A program made the translations under genes and the position numbers. Source: Candidatus Rickettsiella viridis (GTDB lineage: Bacteria; Pseudomonadota; Gammaproteobacteria; Diplorickettsiales; Diplorickettsiaceae). From it: a stretch of DNA of 64,000 nt. Numbering within the stretch: position 1 is the stretch's first letter; each line of letters begins with the position of its first letter. The notes beneath the pieces are model-generated. The model was not told where the DNA came from, did not search any database, and saw only the letters and a program-made list of their open reading frames with translations. The DNA lies in assembly GCF_003966755.1 (NCBI RefSeq), contig NZ_AP018005.1, forward strand, positions 248,001 to 312,000, written 5' to 3'. This document shows, piece after piece, positions 43,320 through 53,317 of this stretch.

Positions 43320-44651
43320 ATGACTGGATCAATAAACGATAAAACCTCGGAGCCTTGTTACTGCTCATTTTGTGGCAAGAGCCAAAATGAGGTGTATAAA
43401 TTAATTACAGGGCCTTCTATTTTTATTTGTAATGAATGTGTAAATCTTTGTAGCGAGATTTTAAAAGAAGAATTCCAAGAGGAAACACCCCGACAAGAAG
43501 GGGGAGCTTTGCCTATTCCTAAGCCAGTAGAAATTCATGCCGTGTTTAATGAGTTTGTGATAGGTCAGGAGTTTGCAAAAAAGATATTATCCGTTGCGGC
43601 GTATAATCATTACAAACGTTTAGATTTAATTAAAAAAGCTTGCCTTCATCCTTTAAATGTAAAAGATGATACTGAATTAAGCAAAAGTAACGTATTACTG
43701 ATAGGTCCTACCGGTAGTGGTAAAACTTTGCTTGCTAAGACCTTGGCGCGTTTATTTAACTTACCTTTTGCTATTGCGGATGCAACGACGTTAACCGAAG
43801 CAGGTTATGTGGGTAATGATGTTGAAAACATCCTGCAAAAACTACTACAAGCGGCGAATGGAAATGTTGAACGCGCGCAATTGGGAATCGTCTATATCGA
43901 TGAAATCGATAAAATTAGTCGACGTGCTGAAAGCCCTTCTATTACTCGAGATGTTTCGGGCGAAGGGGTTCAACAAGGGCTGCTGAAATTACTTGAGGGC
44001 ACGGTTGCTTCTGTTCCTTTACAAGGTGGGCGTAAACATCCCAACCAGGAAACTGTGCAAATCGATACCACCAATATTCTATTTATTTGTGGTGGTACTT
44101 TCTCTGGTTTAGAAAAAATTATTCGAGAACGTACCGAGCGAACTGGTATTGGTTTTGCTGCTGATGTACGTAGTAAAGAAGATAAAAGCCGTTCAGCTGC
44201 TTTATTTGCTAAGCTTGAATCAGAAGACTTGGTTAAATATGGCATCATCCCTGAGCTAATAGGTCGTTTACCAGTCATTGCGACGCTTGATGAGCTTGAT
44301 GAAAAGATTCTGATCCAGATTTTAAAAGAACCTAAAAATGCGCTAATTAAGCAGTATCTTAAGTTATTTAAAATGGATAATGCTGAATTGGAATTTCGTG
44401 AGGATGCGTTACAAGTCATTGCTCGTAAAGCATTAGAGCGAAAAACAGGCGCGAGAGGGCTACGTTCTATTTTAGAAAATGTATTGCTAGACATTATGTA
44501 TGAGTTACCTTCTATGCAGAATGTTAGTAAAGTAGTGATTGAAGCTGCTACTATTAATAAAGGTGCTAAACCCTTAGTCATCTACAAAAGAGAAAAAGAT
44601 AATAATGTAGATAATATAAGTAGTAGGGAAATAGCGGCGGGTAGCGAGTAA
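43320..44651 (+). CDS. clpX: ClpX unfoldase, ATP-binding subunit of ClpXP
   Basis: A 443-residue AAA+ unfoldase. The N-terminal zinc-binding domain uses cysteines 15, 18, 37 and 40 (CSFC and CNEC). Walker A GPTGSGKT is near residue 128, Walker [14 protein letters not shown] near 192, the pore loop is in the [10 protein letters not shown] region, and sensor 2 is in [12 protein letters not shown] near 378. SspB, which binds the zinc domain, is encoded in the same window. The C-terminal tail after VIYKRE is variable. Confidence 0.97.
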   Translation: MTGSINDKTSEPCYCSFCGKSQNEVYKLITGPSIFICNECVNLCSEILKEEFQEETPRQEGGALPIPKPVEIHAVFNEFVIGQEFAKKILSVAAYNHYKRLDLIKKACLHPLNVKDDTELSKSNVLLIGPTGSGKTLLAKTLARLFNLPFAIADATTLTEAGYVGNDVENILQKLLQAANGNVERAQLGIVYIDEIDKISRRAESPSITRDVSGEGVQQGLLKLLEGTVASVPLQGGRKHPNQETVQIDTTNILFICGGTFSGLEKIIRERTERTGIGFAADVRSKEDKSRSAALFAKLESEDLVKYGIIPELIGRLPVIATLDELDEKILIQILKEPKNALIKQYLKLFKMDNAELEFREDALQVIARKALERKTGARGLRSILENVLLDIMYELPSMQNVSKVVIEAATINKGAKPLVIYKREKDNNVDNISSREIAAGSE

Positions 44652-44816
44652 ATTTTAAAAGCTTAAGGTTTCTGCAAATTCTGGGTGGGGGCTTGTATTT
44701 TATAAGAACACCCTTACCTTAGAAGAGGATGGTCGTATTTTAACTTTTAACAATGAACTAAAATCCGTGTCATGTTGTCTGAAAACAACTTACTTGAATT
44801 ATGGGAATAGCAACTT

Positions 44817-47282
44817 ATGAGCACAGAGACTAAATCCTCAGAAACGCTTCCATTGCTTCCGTTAAGGGATGTTGTTGTTTATTCCCATATGGTCATTCCG
44901 CTTTTTGTTGGGCGTAAGCAGTCGATAAAAGCCTTAGAAGCTGCAATGGCCTCTAAATTGGCAGACAAGAAAATTTTGCTGATTGCCCAAAAAAATCCTG
45001 CCGAAGATAATCCTAATACCGAAGGCTTTTATGAAGTCGGAACGATAGCGACTATTTTACAGCTGTTAAAGTTGCCGGATGGAACCGTAAAGGTTCTGGT
45101 TGAAGGCTTTCAGCGCGGCCATGTCAAAGAATTTATTGATGAAAAGGATTATATCAGCGCAAAAATTGAGGTGGTTGAGATACCGCCTGTTGAACTAAGT
45201 CAAGAGATCGAAGTTTTAACACGTACGGTTCTTGCTCAATTTGAGCAATACGTTAAGTTAAATAAAAAAATTCCTTTAGAAATCTTAAGTACTTTATCAA
45301 GTATTGATAATCCAGGTCGTTTGACCGATATGATTGCCGCGCATCTCACGCTTAAGATACAAGAGAAGCAAGAAATTCTAGAAATATTCCCATTAAAAGC
45401 ACGTTTAGAGAAATTACTCGCTTTCCTTGAAAGCGAAATCGATTTATTGCAGATGCAAAAACGAATTCGTGGACGTGTTAAAAAGCAAATGGAGAAAAGT
45501 CAGCGTGAATACTATTTGAATGAGCAAGTTAAAGCCATTCAAAAAGAACTGGGTGAATCACAAGGCGTTGGTAATGAATTGGATGACATTGCAAAACGTA
45601 TAGAGAAGGCAAAAATGCCCAAAGAGGCTAAAGAGAAAGCCTTGGCAGAGTTTAATAAACTCAAATCCATGTCGCCTATGGCAGCCGAGGCAACGGTTAG
45701 TCGAAATTATTTAGATTGGGTTTTATCTATTCCTTGGAGTAAACGCAGTAGAGTTCTTTTTGACTTAGATAAAGCACAAAAAATACTGCAAGAAGCGCAC
45801 TATGGTTTAGATAAGGTCAAAGAGCGTGTTATTGAGTTTTTAGCAGTACATCAGCGTGTTAAGAAATTAAAAGGTCCTATTTTATGCTTAGTTGGTCCGC
45901 CTGGTGTGGGTAAAACATCGTTAGGGCAATCGATTGCTAAGGCCATAGGGCGTGAGTTTAACCGTATGTCTTTGGGCGGTGTGCGTGATGAGGCTGAAAT
46001 TCGCGGACATCGTCGTACGTACATAGGATCCATGCCTGGTCGCATCATGCAAAAGATGGCGAAAGTGGGCGTCAAGAATCCACTCTTTATGTTAGATGAA
46101 ATTGACAAAATGGCGATGGATTTTCGTGGTGATCCAGCTTCCGCATTACTTGAAGTATTAGACCCGGAACAAAACCATGCCTTTGATGATCATTATTTAG
46201 AAGTTAGCTACGATTTATCAGAAGTGTTGTTTATAGCAACGGCTAATACATTAAATATACCGCCGGCGTTATTGGATCGTATGGAAGTGATACGTATTCC
46301 AGGTTATACAGAAGATGAAAAGATTAATATTGCTAAACAACATTTGTTGCCTAAACAGCTGAAGCAAAATGGGTTGAAAATCGCGACAAAAAAGAAAGAA
46401 TTGGTCTTATCAGAAAATGCGCTGAAAGATATTATTCGTTACTACACCCGAGAAGCGGGTGTACGTAGCCTTGAGCGAGAGATCGCAAAAATTTGCCGTA
46501 AGGTCGTCACTGAAATAGCGCGTAAACCGAGTTTGAAATCAGTTAAGGTGACGGAGCAGAATCTAGAAAAATATTTGGGTGTCCGGCGTTTTCGTTATGG
46601 TTTAGTTGAGGAGCATGATCAAGTAGGCCAAGTCAGTGGTTTAGCTTGGACAGAAGTAGGTGGCGAATTATTGACGATTGAAGCGACGGTTATACCCGGA
46701 AAAGGGAAAACTACCTATACAGGTCACTTAGGTGAGGTAATGCAGGAATCAATTCAGGCTGCATTGACCGTTGTACGAAGTCGTGCGGAAGTTTTGGGTA
46801 TTCCGATTAACTTTTATGAAAAAAACGATATCCATGTTCATGTTCCAGAGGGTGCTACACCTAAAGATGGTCCTAGTGCAGGTATTGGTATGTGTACGGC
46901 ATTAGTTTCTGCCATTACGAAAAATCCCGTACGTGCTGATGTGGCTATGACAGGGGAAATAACGTTACGTGGTGAAGTATTGCCTATTGGTGGTTTAAAA
47001 GAAAAATTACTAGCGGCTCACCGTGGTGGTATCCGAAAAGTTATTATTCCTGAAGAAAACAAGCGCGATCTTAAAGAGATCCCCGCAAATATTCAGGAGG
47101 GATTAACCATTTATCCAGTGCGCTGGATAGATCAGGTGCTAGATATTGCCTTACTACATCCAACAAAACCGCTTTCTCGTTCGAAATCTAAACAAAAGCG
47201 AAATAAGAAAAATATGTTGCCCGGGAAATTAATGAGCAAAAAAATCCAACAAAAAGATAGTCCTACAACCAATGCTCATTAA
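44817..47282 (+). CDS. lon: ATP-dependent protease Lon
   Basis: An 821-residue homo-oligomeric AAA+ serine protease for damaged and regulatory proteins. The N-terminal substrate domain is [22 protein letters not shown]. Walker [10 protein letters not shown] is near residue 361 and Walker [10 protein letters not shown] near 424. The Ser-Lys dyad is in [11 protein letters not shown] (about S686) and [15 protein letters not shown] (about K729). The last 45 residues are a lysine-rich tail ([13 protein letters not shown]), longer than in E. coli Lon. Follows clpX by 165 bp. Confidence 0.97.
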   Translation: MSTETKSSETLPLLPLRDVVVYSHMVIPLFVGRKQSIKALEAAMASKLADKKILLIAQKNPAEDNPNTEGFYEVGTIATILQLLKLPDGTVKVLVEGFQRGHVKEFIDEKDYISAKIEVVEIPPVELSQEIEVLTRTVLAQFEQYVKLNKKIPLEILSTLSSIDNPGRLTDMIAAHLTLKIQEKQEILEIFPLKARLEKLLAFLESEIDLLQMQKRIRGRVKKQMEKSQREYYLNEQVKAIQKELGESQGVGNELDDIAKRIEKAKMPKEAKEKALAEFNKLKSMSPMAAEATVSRNYLDWVLSIPWSKRSRVLFDLDKAQKILQEAHYGLDKVKERVIEFLAVHQRVKKLKGPILCLVGPPGVGKTSLGQSIAKAIGREFNRMSLGGVRDEAEIRGHRRTYIGSMPGRIMQKMAKVGVKNPLFMLDEIDKMAMDFRGDPASALLEVLDPEQNHAFDDHYLEVSYDLSEVLFIATANTLNIPPALLDRMEVIRIPGYTEDEKINIAKQHLLPKQLKQNGLKIATKKKELVLSENALKDIIRYYTREAGVRSLEREIAKICRKVVTEIARKPSLKSVKVTEQNLEKYLGVRRFRYGLVEEHDQVGQVSGLAWTEVGGELLTIEATVIPGKGKTTYTGHLGEVMQESIQAALTVVRSRAEVLGIPINFYEKNDIHVHVPEGATPKDGPSAGIGMCTALVSAITKNPVRADVAMTGEITLRGEVLPIGGLKEKLLAAHRGGIRKVIIPEENKRDLKEIPANIQEGLTIYPVRWIDQVLDIALLHPTKPLSRSKSKQKRNKKNMLPGKLMSKKIQQKDSPTTNAH

Positions 47283-47298
47283 ATAAGTTGATATTTTC

Positions 47299-47328
47299 TT
47301 GACAGACGATTCTTGCTATTGATATAAA
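47299..47328 (+). promoter_or_regulatory. Sigma70-type promoter of hupB
   Basis: TTGACA (47299-47304) and TATAAA (47323-47328), 18 bp apart, lie about 80 bp upstream of the HU start codon and just after lon, so hupB can be transcribed separately from lon. Confidence 0.55.
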
Positions 47329-47408
47329 CGTTCCACTTAATAATCTAGAGCAAGATGCTGAAAGTAAAGTAAAGGTATGAAGTTTAATTTTTACCGCTGT
47401 GAGGGTAT

Positions 47409-47699
47409 ATGAACAAATCAGATTTAATTGAAGTTATTGTAGAATCTGCAGGTATTCCAAAAAATATTGCTGGGAAAACATTAGATAAAATTTTACAATC
47501 GATTACGCATGCATTAAAAAAAGGCGAAGATGTGGCTTTAATCGGTTTTGGCACTTTTAAAGTAAACGAACGCAAAGCGCGCACAGGTCGTAACCCTAAA
47601 ACAGGAGAAGTGTTACAGATTCCAGCAAGTAACGTTGCTTCTTTTAAAGTTGGAAAAGGGCTCAAGGATGCAGTGCAAAGTTTAGGACAAAAAGAGTAG
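47409..47699 (+). CDS. hupB: DNA-binding protein HU
   Basis: A 96-residue nucleoid protein. MNKSDLIEVIVESAGI, the saddle GFGTFKVNERKARTGRNPKTGEVLQIPAS (DNA-bending arm with the conserved proline) and FKVGKGLKDAV at the end are diagnostic for HU. The downstream position after lon matches hupB in E. coli and relatives. Dimer; bends DNA without sequence preference. Confidence 0.96.
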   Translation: MNKSDLIEVIVESAGIPKNIAGKTLDKILQSITHALKKGEDVALIGFGTFKVNERKARTGRNPKTGEVLQIPASNVASFKVGKGLKDAVQSLGQKE

Positions 47700-47705
47700 T
47701 AATCT

Positions 47706-47725
47706 ATTCTAAATCAGTTTAGAAT
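47706..47725 (+). terminator. Hairpin after hupB
   Basis: ATTCTAAA (47706-47713) pairs perfectly with TTTAGAAT (47718-47725) around a TCAG loop. A CTTTTTG run lies 9 bases beyond. It separates hupB from tRNA-Val. The AT-only core makes it a weak terminator. Confidence 0.4.
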
Positions 47726-47741
47726 GGCGTCCTTTTTGAGC

Positions 47742-47817
47742 GGGTGCTTAGCTCAGTTGGTAGAGCATCGCCCTTACAAGGCGAGGGTCGTAGGTTCGAT
47801 CCCTACAGCACCCACCA
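47742..47817 (+). tRNA. tRNA-Val (anticodon TAC)
   Basis: A 76-nt cloverleaf: acceptor GGGTGCT/AGCACCC, anticodon loop CTTACAA, T loop GTTCGATCC and an encoded CCA. Followed 9 bp later by tRNA-Asp; the two are probably co-transcribed. Confidence 0.96.
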
Positions 47818-47826
47818 TCTATTGCA

Positions 47827-47903
47827 GGAGTGGTAGTTCAGTTGGTTAGAATACCGGCCTGTCACGCCGGGGGTCGCGGGTTCGAGTCCCGTCCACTCCG
47901 CCA
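47827..47903 (+). tRNA. tRNA-Asp (anticodon GTC)
   Basis: A 77-nt cloverleaf: acceptor GGAGTGG/CCACTCC, anticodon loop CTGTCAC, T loop GTTCGAGTC, discriminator G and an encoded CCA. Confidence 0.96.
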
Positions 47904-47941
47904 AGTTTTTTAAAATCTTCTTTTAATACACAACAGGCCAT

Positions 47942-49390
47942 ATGCTACAGTCAATTCGTGATCGCACTCATGGTTGGTTAACTTCAGTTGTTATTGGGTT
48001 ACTCATCATTATGTTTGCATTATGGGGGGTTCACGGTTATTTAGAATTGCAGAATGAAGGTGGCGATAAGGTAGTTGCCAAGGTAGCAGGTCAAAAGCTA
48101 TCGCAACGCGAGTTTGATGTGGCTTATCAACGGGTTTATCAGCAGGCAAAGGCTCAGTTAGGAACAGAGTCTTTGAATAAGGAATTGGTTAAGCAGTTAA
48201 AAAAGCAAACACTTGAACAATGGATGTTGACTCAGGTATTAGCGCATGCCGCTGCTGAAGATCGTTATCGTTTAAGTCCGTCATCCATAGATTCCGTTTT
48301 ATTACATATGCCACTTTTTCAATCAGCAGGTCGTTTTTCTAGTGCACGCTTTTATGCGGTATTGGATGCGATGGGCTATACAGAACTTGGTTTTTTAAGT
48401 GACTTAAAAAAAACATTATTGATTAATCAAGTGCAACAAGGTTTAACAGGTACAGCATTTGTTTTACCAAGCGAAGTTAGCCAGGCAATGGCACTGATTC
48501 ATCAAAAAAGAGATTTTGCATACATTGTTATCCCTAGTAGTCAATTTTCTGCCGAGCAATTACCTATCTCTGAAGCACAAGCATTGGCTTATTATCAAAA
48601 GAATACAAACCATTTTGTTCAGCCTGAACAGGTGAGTATTGATTATATTAAGCTTTCACTTGCAGCCTTAAAAGACGATAAAACATTCGTAGAAAGGCGA
48701 GACAAATTAGCTAATTTAAGTTATACCCATCCTGATTCACTACAACAAGCAGCTCAAGCACTTAATTTGCCTATTCAATCCACTCCCCTATTTGGGCAAA
48801 AGGGTGGAAACGATGTATTAACAAAAAACCCAAAAATTATTGCAGCGGCATTTAGTCAAGATAGTTTGCAGGGAAACAATAGCCCGGTTATTGATTTAGA
48901 TGCTGATACAGCCATTGTTTTACGTGTTAAGCAACATAAAGCATCAGCGATTCAAGCCTTTTCTGCAGTGAAAACGCATATCATCGATATGTTAAGGAAA
49001 CAGCAGGTAATAGAAAAGAATTATACTCTAGGGCAGGGCTTGCTAAAGGAATTAAAAGAAAAAGGTTCGTTCTCTGATTCTGAGAAAAACAAACGGGATT
49101 TACATTGGCAGCTGCTTAATCAGGTTGAGCGCAATACAGATAAACCATCAGCTGAGATAGTTAAGGCTGTATTTAATTTGCCTGCTACTAAAAATGAAAT
49201 AGCCGGTTTTGCTTTGGCAAATGGTGATTATGTGTTGATTAAGTTGCTTGGCGTTCATGAGGGCGATAGTCAACAATATCCTTCTTCCCAGAAGAATATG
49301 GCTACTCAAGCGCTAGAGCGTGAATTTGCTCGGCGAGATTACGATTTATACGTGCAAGGTTTAATGCAGAAAGCACATAGCGTGTCATAA
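47942..49390 (+). CDS. ppiD: PpiD-like periplasmic chaperone lacking the parvulin domain
   Basis: A 482-residue membrane-anchored SurA/PpiD-type folding factor. The N-terminus MLQSIRDRTHGWLTSVVIGLLIIMFALWGVHGY is the typical PpiD anchor, followed by KVAGQKLSQREFDVAYQRVYQQAK. E. coli PpiD has 623 residues with a parvulin domain after the PEQ-x-(S/R)-I-x-Y segment. Here that segment (near residue 230) passes almost directly to the post-parvulin part (DSLQQAAQALNLPIQ, PLFG, AIVLRVKQHKASAIQAF), and no parvulin GGDLG-type motif is found. It is therefore predicted to be a chaperone without isomerase activity. It overlaps the convergent kinase-like gene by 6 bp. Confidence 0.88.
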   Translation: MLQSIRDRTHGWLTSVVIGLLIIMFALWGVHGYLELQNEGGDKVVAKVAGQKLSQREFDVAYQRVYQQAKAQLGTESLNKELVKQLKKQTLEQWMLTQVLAHAAAEDRYRLSPSSIDSVLLHMPLFQSAGRFSSARFYAVLDAMGYTELGFLSDLKKTLLINQVQQGLTGTAFVLPSEVSQAMALIHQKRDFAYIVIPSSQFSAEQLPISEAQALAYYQKNTNHFVQPEQVSIDYIKLSLAALKDDKTFVERRDKLANLSYTHPDSLQQAAQALNLPIQSTPLFGQKGGNDVLTKNPKIIAAAFSQDSLQGNNSPVIDLDADTAIVLRVKQHKASAIQAFSAVKTHIIDMLRKQQVIEKNYTLGQGLLKELKEKGSFSDSEKNKRDLHWQLLNQVERNTDKPSAEIVKAVFNLPATKNEIAGFALANGDYVLIKLLGVHEGDSQQYPSSQKNMATQALEREFARRDYDLYVQGLMQKAHSVS

Positions 49391-51598
49391 CCTATTAGAC
49401 GCAGACGACTCAATGCTTTCTTCTTGTCTTTGTTCTTCAGCTTGAAGAGTGGCGGGCTTAAAAAACTTAGCTGAAGCATTACTGGGTTTCGTTGTTTCAG
49501 GATAATGGGATTTGACAACCCAATCATTCATATCCACGAAGTCATAATCACTCGTCGTATCGTCAACCTTTATTGAAATACCATTATTTATTGCCTCTTT
49601 TTGTTGTGCGTTCAGTGTACACGGTGTTGGAATAAGGGAGAGACTCATATGTATTATCAAGCTTAAACCTTTTAAAACGCCATAAAATAGATAATTTGTT
49701 AGCAACAAACTGTTACGTAAATATTGTAAGACAGCTGAGGTGGGTGCCCATAAAAAGAGTTGATTTTTGATATAATCTGCAGAATTCTTCAATATTTGGA
49801 TAGGGAGCTCAATCAATAGTTTGAGTGTATTGATCAAAGGGTAGAATAAAAAACCGAGCAGTGTGGTATAGAGCATTTTTTTCCAAGCGGCGTTTTCAAT
49901 AGGCCAGCCTAAAAAATAGTGTTTAAAGGTGAGCGCTGTAATTTCTTGTTGGTTAAGCCCCGAGAAGAAAGTATCTCGCCAAGCTTGTTGAATAAATGCA
50001 AAATAATTTATTTTTAAGGGAATGTCTGAGTTTTTTAGTAATGGAATAGAAAAATTGTTCAAATTGTTTTTTTCAAGGGTCTTAAGCAAAGAGGTGGTAT
50101 TAACTGGTTTTCCCGCTTGAATCAGCAATACGATATTGGCGATATTAGCAAGCCCGTGGTAACCGCAACTCACGGGATCAAAAAAGGACTGTGTTTCTAA
50201 ACTGACGTAATTCACATTGGGGATTGCTGAGTTTTCTTTGGAATTAAAAAAACGTTTCGGATCACCGCGTTTGGAATCAAATATGTGAGGGATCGATTTA
50301 GTGCCTGGTGCTTTGTAATAGCTAACAATATGCCTTTCTGTTATTCCTTGACCGATGAGAGGAATAACGAGATGGTAATCATCAATATTTTCTAAAATTG
50401 AATATGTTTTTAAGGCATTTAAGTAGGTTGAGAGATTGACTGCTTCAATAGGAGAGGCGAAGACGATTATTTTATTTGTTTCATTGATAAAATAACGTAA
50501 AGGATTGATTTGCGTTTTTTCAGCATCTAGGTATTGAGGAATATAGCCTGTTTGGCCTTGAAAGTGGCCAGCTAATGCTTTTTCTCCTTGTATGGTATCG
50601 AGACGAAAGAGTCCTGGTCTTGGTTCATGAAAGTGAAGCTCACCTATTTTTTGCGTTTCTTGGAAATGTTCATCAAACATTGTTTTCTTATCTAAGTATG
50701 TATAGATAGCCGTTAATTCCTTGATGGCATTTTGTAAGAAAAGAGGATTTGAAAAATTAGAGGCGCTCGCATTTTCTATAAGACGAACTAGTGTATTTGG
50801 GTATTCCATTACCGTGTTTATTTCACTAAGCGTTCGGTTTATAAGACTGCGGATATCAGAGTTTGGATCCTTCTGATCATGATAAGTTTGTTCATCTATG
50901 TTACTTCCATTTTTGTATTTTGAGTATTCAGAGCAGCCGAAATCAATTATATTAATTTTTGGATCAATATTTCCGGGTTCAAAATGTACCATGATGTTGT
51001 CTGGCTTAATATCTAGATGAATTATTCCATCGCTATGTAAATTTTTTATCGCTTCTAAGATACGGATTAATAGTAGAAATTTGATTTTTTTCGGTAATTC
51101 TTTGATAGTTCCATTTCTTAATAATTCTCCGAGATTTTTTCCAGGTACTTTGTGCATGATAATGTAACGGATTAATTCACTATCTTGAATAGTTGGTTTC
51201 ATATGTAAGTAAGGAATATGTATTCCAATGAGTGTCTCATCTCTTGTAGGCCAGCCTGGACTATCTAGTATTTTGACAACACGCTGCTTGGTATCTTTTA
51301 ATATTTCAATATGACCTTGTGTATTGAGTTTTAATGTTGCGGAGATAGGATATACTTGGCCAAAAACGCCATTTCCTAATGAGTCGCGTGTAAACACTTC
51401 AAAACGATAGCCTAGTTGTTTTATTTTATTTGGATCTTTTTTAGTAGAATGGCGTTCTCGGCAGAGAATAGTTGAATTCTCTAAGCTAATACACCCCTCA
51501 TGTTCATCGATGAGGTCAAAGGATAAACCGGACAATGTTTCTCCAGGTTGCATCTGGCTAAAATGTTCTGCAAGAGAAATAGAGTCTGTTATAGTCAT
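49385..51598 (-). CDS. Eukaryotic-type kinase plus CE-clan cysteine-protease-like candidate effector
   Basis: A 737-residue protein from ATG 51598 (AGGAG 7 bases upstream; an earlier ATG at 51613 is less likely). Kinase motifs are complete: glycine loop LGNGVFGQVYP near 73, lysine in RVVKIL near 106, HLDIKPDNIM near 192 and DFG near 218. A second region reads like the active site of CE-clan peptidases (Ulp1, YopJ, ChlaDub): histidine in RHIVSYY near 421, aspartate in HIFDSK near 441, glutamine in ETQSFF near 468 and cysteine in PVSCGYHGLANI near 477. Spacings fit that clan. About residues 566-640 are hydrophobic, suggesting host-membrane anchoring. No signal peptide, so type IV export would be expected. 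It sits alone between ppiD and ispD. The kinase is well supported; the protease is a motif reading. Confidence 0.75.
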   Translation of the reverse strand: MTITDSISLAEHFSQMQPGETLSGLSFDLIDEHEGCISLENSTILCRERHSTKKDPNKIKQLGYRFEVFTRDSLGNGVFGQVYPISATLKLNTQGHIEILKDTKQRVVKILDSPGWPTRDETLIGIHIPYLHMKPTIQDSELIRYIIMHKVPGKNLGELLRNGTIKELPKKIKFLLLIRILEAIKNLHSDGIIHLDIKPDNIMVHFEPGNIDPKINIIDFGCSEYSKYKNGSNIDEQTYHDQKDPNSDIRSLINRTLSEINTVMEYPNTLVRLIENASASNFSNPLFLQNAIKELTAIYTYLDKKTMFDEHFQETQKIGELHFHEPRPGLFRLDTIQGEKALAGHFQGQTGYIPQYLDAEKTQINPLRYFINETNKIIVFASPIEAVNLSTYLNALKTYSILENIDDYHLVIPLIGQGITERHIVSYYKAPGTKSIPHIFDSKRGDPKRFFNSKENSAIPNVNYVSLETQSFFDPVSCGYHGLANIANIVLLIQAGKPVNTTSLLKTLEKNNLNNFSIPLLKNSDIPLKINYFAFIQQAWRDTFFSGLNQQEITALTFKHYFLGWPIENAAWKKMLYTTLLGFLFYPLINTLKLLIELPIQILKNSADYIKNQLFLWAPTSAVLQYLRNSLLLTNYLFYGVLKGLSLIIHMSLSLIPTPCTLNAQQKEAINNGISIKVDDTTSDYDFVDMNDWVVKSHYPETTKPSNASAKFFKPATLQAEEQRQEESIESSASNRL

Positions 51599-51653
51599 CA
51601 TTTCACTCCTCATAGTATAAGGAGCATTCTGCCTGATTCAGCTTAATGAAAAA

Positions 51654-52349
51654 TTAAGTGTAATAATACTTAAAAAAAACTAAATCATAATTATCTGTAA
51701 TTTTGATATTATCTGCTCGTCCTTCAATCATTCTCGGATGTTCTCCTAATAACTCAATAGCATTACTTTCATCCGTGATAGTTTGTTGTTTTTCGATGGC
51801 AGAGTTTAGTGCTTTAAAAAGCCAATGGTAGCGGAACATTTGTGGTGTTAATGCTTGCCATATTTTTTGTCGATCCAGTGTTTCAAGACAATGTTTGTTC
51901 TCAATACGTTTAATAGTATTTTTTGAGGGGGATCCTAACAGACCACCGAGTGGATCATCGCCTATTTCCGTAATAAGCTTATCGATGTCGCTGGGATGCA
52001 GAAAGGGGCGGGCTGCATCATGGACAAGTACCCAATCATTTTCCTTAATAAAAGGTTTTAACGCAATTAAGCCATTAAAAACAGAATTAACACGTTCTTT
52101 GCCGCCGGTTGTTGTTATTAGTTTAGGATGAGTCAGCTTTATAGAGGGCCAGTTTTTATCATGTTCATTTTCATTGATAACAACCATGCATTTTTCGAAT
52201 GTTGGATAGTTAAGCAAGGTGTTTAAGGTATATTCAAGAATACACTTACCATTTATTGTTAAATATTGTTTGGGGATATCGTTTTTCATGCGAGTACCGA
52301 CGCCTGCGGCCGGAACAATGACGAAATAATCGGCCGATGATTGTTTCAT
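51654..52349 (-). CDS. ispD: 2-C-methyl-D-erythritol 4-phosphate cytidylyltransferase
   Basis: A 231-residue enzyme of the non-mevalonate isoprenoid pathway that forms CDP-methylerythritol. Markers: VIVPAAGVGTRMKNDIPKQYL at the start (nucleotide-binding glycine loop with the catalytic arginine and lysine), TTGGKERVNSVFNGL near 80, VLVHDAARPFL near 108 and TDESNAIELLG near 193. ispF is not adjacent. The start lies 26 bp from the divergent cysQ start, so their promoters overlap the opposite genes or one lacks a local promoter. Confidence 0.95.
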   Translation of the reverse strand: MKQSSADYFVIVPAAGVGTRMKNDIPKQYLTINGKCILEYTLNTLLNYPTFEKCMVVINENEHDKNWPSIKLTHPKLITTTGGKERVNSVFNGLIALKPFIKENDWVLVHDAARPFLHPSDIDKLITEIGDDPLGGLLGSPSKNTIKRIENKHCLETLDRQKIWQALTPQMFRYHWLFKALNSAIEKQQTITDESNAIELLGEHPRMIEGRADNIKITDNYDLVFFKYYYT

Positions 52350-52375
52350 AGGAATACCAAATATATACTGATTAT

Positions 52376-53182
52376 ATGAACTCTTTACTTTCTAATATTG
52401 TTTCTCTCGCTAAACAAGCGGGGAAGCAGATACTTAGCATTTATCATAGTGATTTTACAGTAGAATATAAAGCAGATAAGTCGCCCGTAACAGCGGCTGA
52501 TATGGCTGCCCATCAAACTATTTACCAAGGGTTAAAACAGATAACCCCCGAAATACCTATTCTTTCAGAGGAATTAACCACAACTGATTTTGCAGAGCGT
52601 CGGCACTGGCAGCGATACTGGTTAATTGACCCTCTGGATGGCACTAAAGAATTCCTAGAAAAAAACGGCGAATTTACGATAAATATTGCTTTAATTGAGA
52701 ATCATGTGCCTACGCTCGGCGTCATTTATGCGCCTGCATTTGATTTTTGCTATTTTGCCGGAGCGGATCAAGGTGCATTTAAACAAATGGCCGAACAAGA
52801 GGCCGCATTACTGCAAACTTCATCCTGGAAAAAAGATTCATCCATCATTATTGCGATAAGCCGTCGCCATGGAACAGACTCACTACAGCATTTTTTGGCC
52901 CAATTCCCCGCTTTAAATTTGCTGCGTTGTGGGAGCGCTTTAAAATTTTGTTGGTTAGCGGAAGGGTTTGCCGATGTTTATCCGCGTTTTAGTCCTACCA
53001 GTGAATGGGATACGGCGGCGGGTCAGTGTATCCTCAAGGAAGCGGGTGGTACCCTTATTGATTCCCAAGGCCAGATATTACGTTATAATACCAAGCCTTC
53101 TTTGCGTAATACCGCATTTTTAGCGGTGGGTGATAAGTCGCATGCTTGGGCCAATTATTTCGTTTATACTCTTCGCACTTGA
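52376..53182 (+). CDS. cysQ: 3'(2'),5'-bisphosphate nucleotidase CysQ
   Basis: A 268-residue inositol-monophosphatase-fold enzyme that hydrolyses 3'-phosphoadenosine 5'-phosphate. Metal-site motifs: SEE (LSEELT near residue 65), WLIDPLDGTKEF near 85 and EWDTAAGQCILKEAGG near 218. The last codons run into a 123-bp palindromic repeat that begins at 53166, so the C-terminal residues VYTLRT are encoded by the repeat; the native end may have been replaced when the repeat inserted. Confidence 0.93.
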   Translation: MNSLLSNIVSLAKQAGKQILSIYHSDFTVEYKADKSPVTAADMAAHQTIYQGLKQITPEIPILSEELTTTDFAERRHWQRYWLIDPLDGTKEFLEKNGEFTINIALIENHVPTLGVIYAPAFDFCYFAGADQGAFKQMAEQEAALLQTSSWKKDSSIIIAISRRHGTDSLQHFLAQFPALNLLRCGSALKFCWLAEGFADVYPRFSPTSEWDTAAGQCILKEAGGTLIDSQGQILRYNTKPSLRNTAFLAVGDKSHAWANYFVYTLRT

Positions 53183-53288
53183 ATTTTTGGCTGCGTTGCT
53201 GCTCAATTCGCAATCCTCATGTATGTTATATACACTCCGGTTGCTCATTTTCGCGGCGCCTTGCCAAAAACCCCATTGCTTTGAGTAT
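53166..53288. repeat. 123-bp palindromic dispersed repeat, copy 2
   Basis: The ends are ATACTC (53166-53171) and GAGTAT (53283-53288), with internal stems TTTTTGGC/GCCAAAAA and a G+C-rich inner arm (GGCGCC region), aligned end to end with the copy at 39690-39813. It overlaps the last six codons of cysQ and fills most of the spacer to mdh. As a hairpin-forming RNA it could also serve as the cysQ terminator. Confidence 0.85.
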
Positions 53289-53317
53289 CAAACAACACGA
53301 CTAAGTTAGGAGCTTGT

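Noticed and set aside
43970-44581. 203-codon minus-strand frame inside clpX
   Set aside because: Long but wholly antisense to the conserved ClpX motor domain; serine/leucine-rich shadow of codon bias.
44652-44816. Heat-shock (sigma32) promoter before lon
   Set aside because: CTTG-like boxes occur, but no CCCCAT-type -10 box at the right distance; not strong enough to report as a feature.
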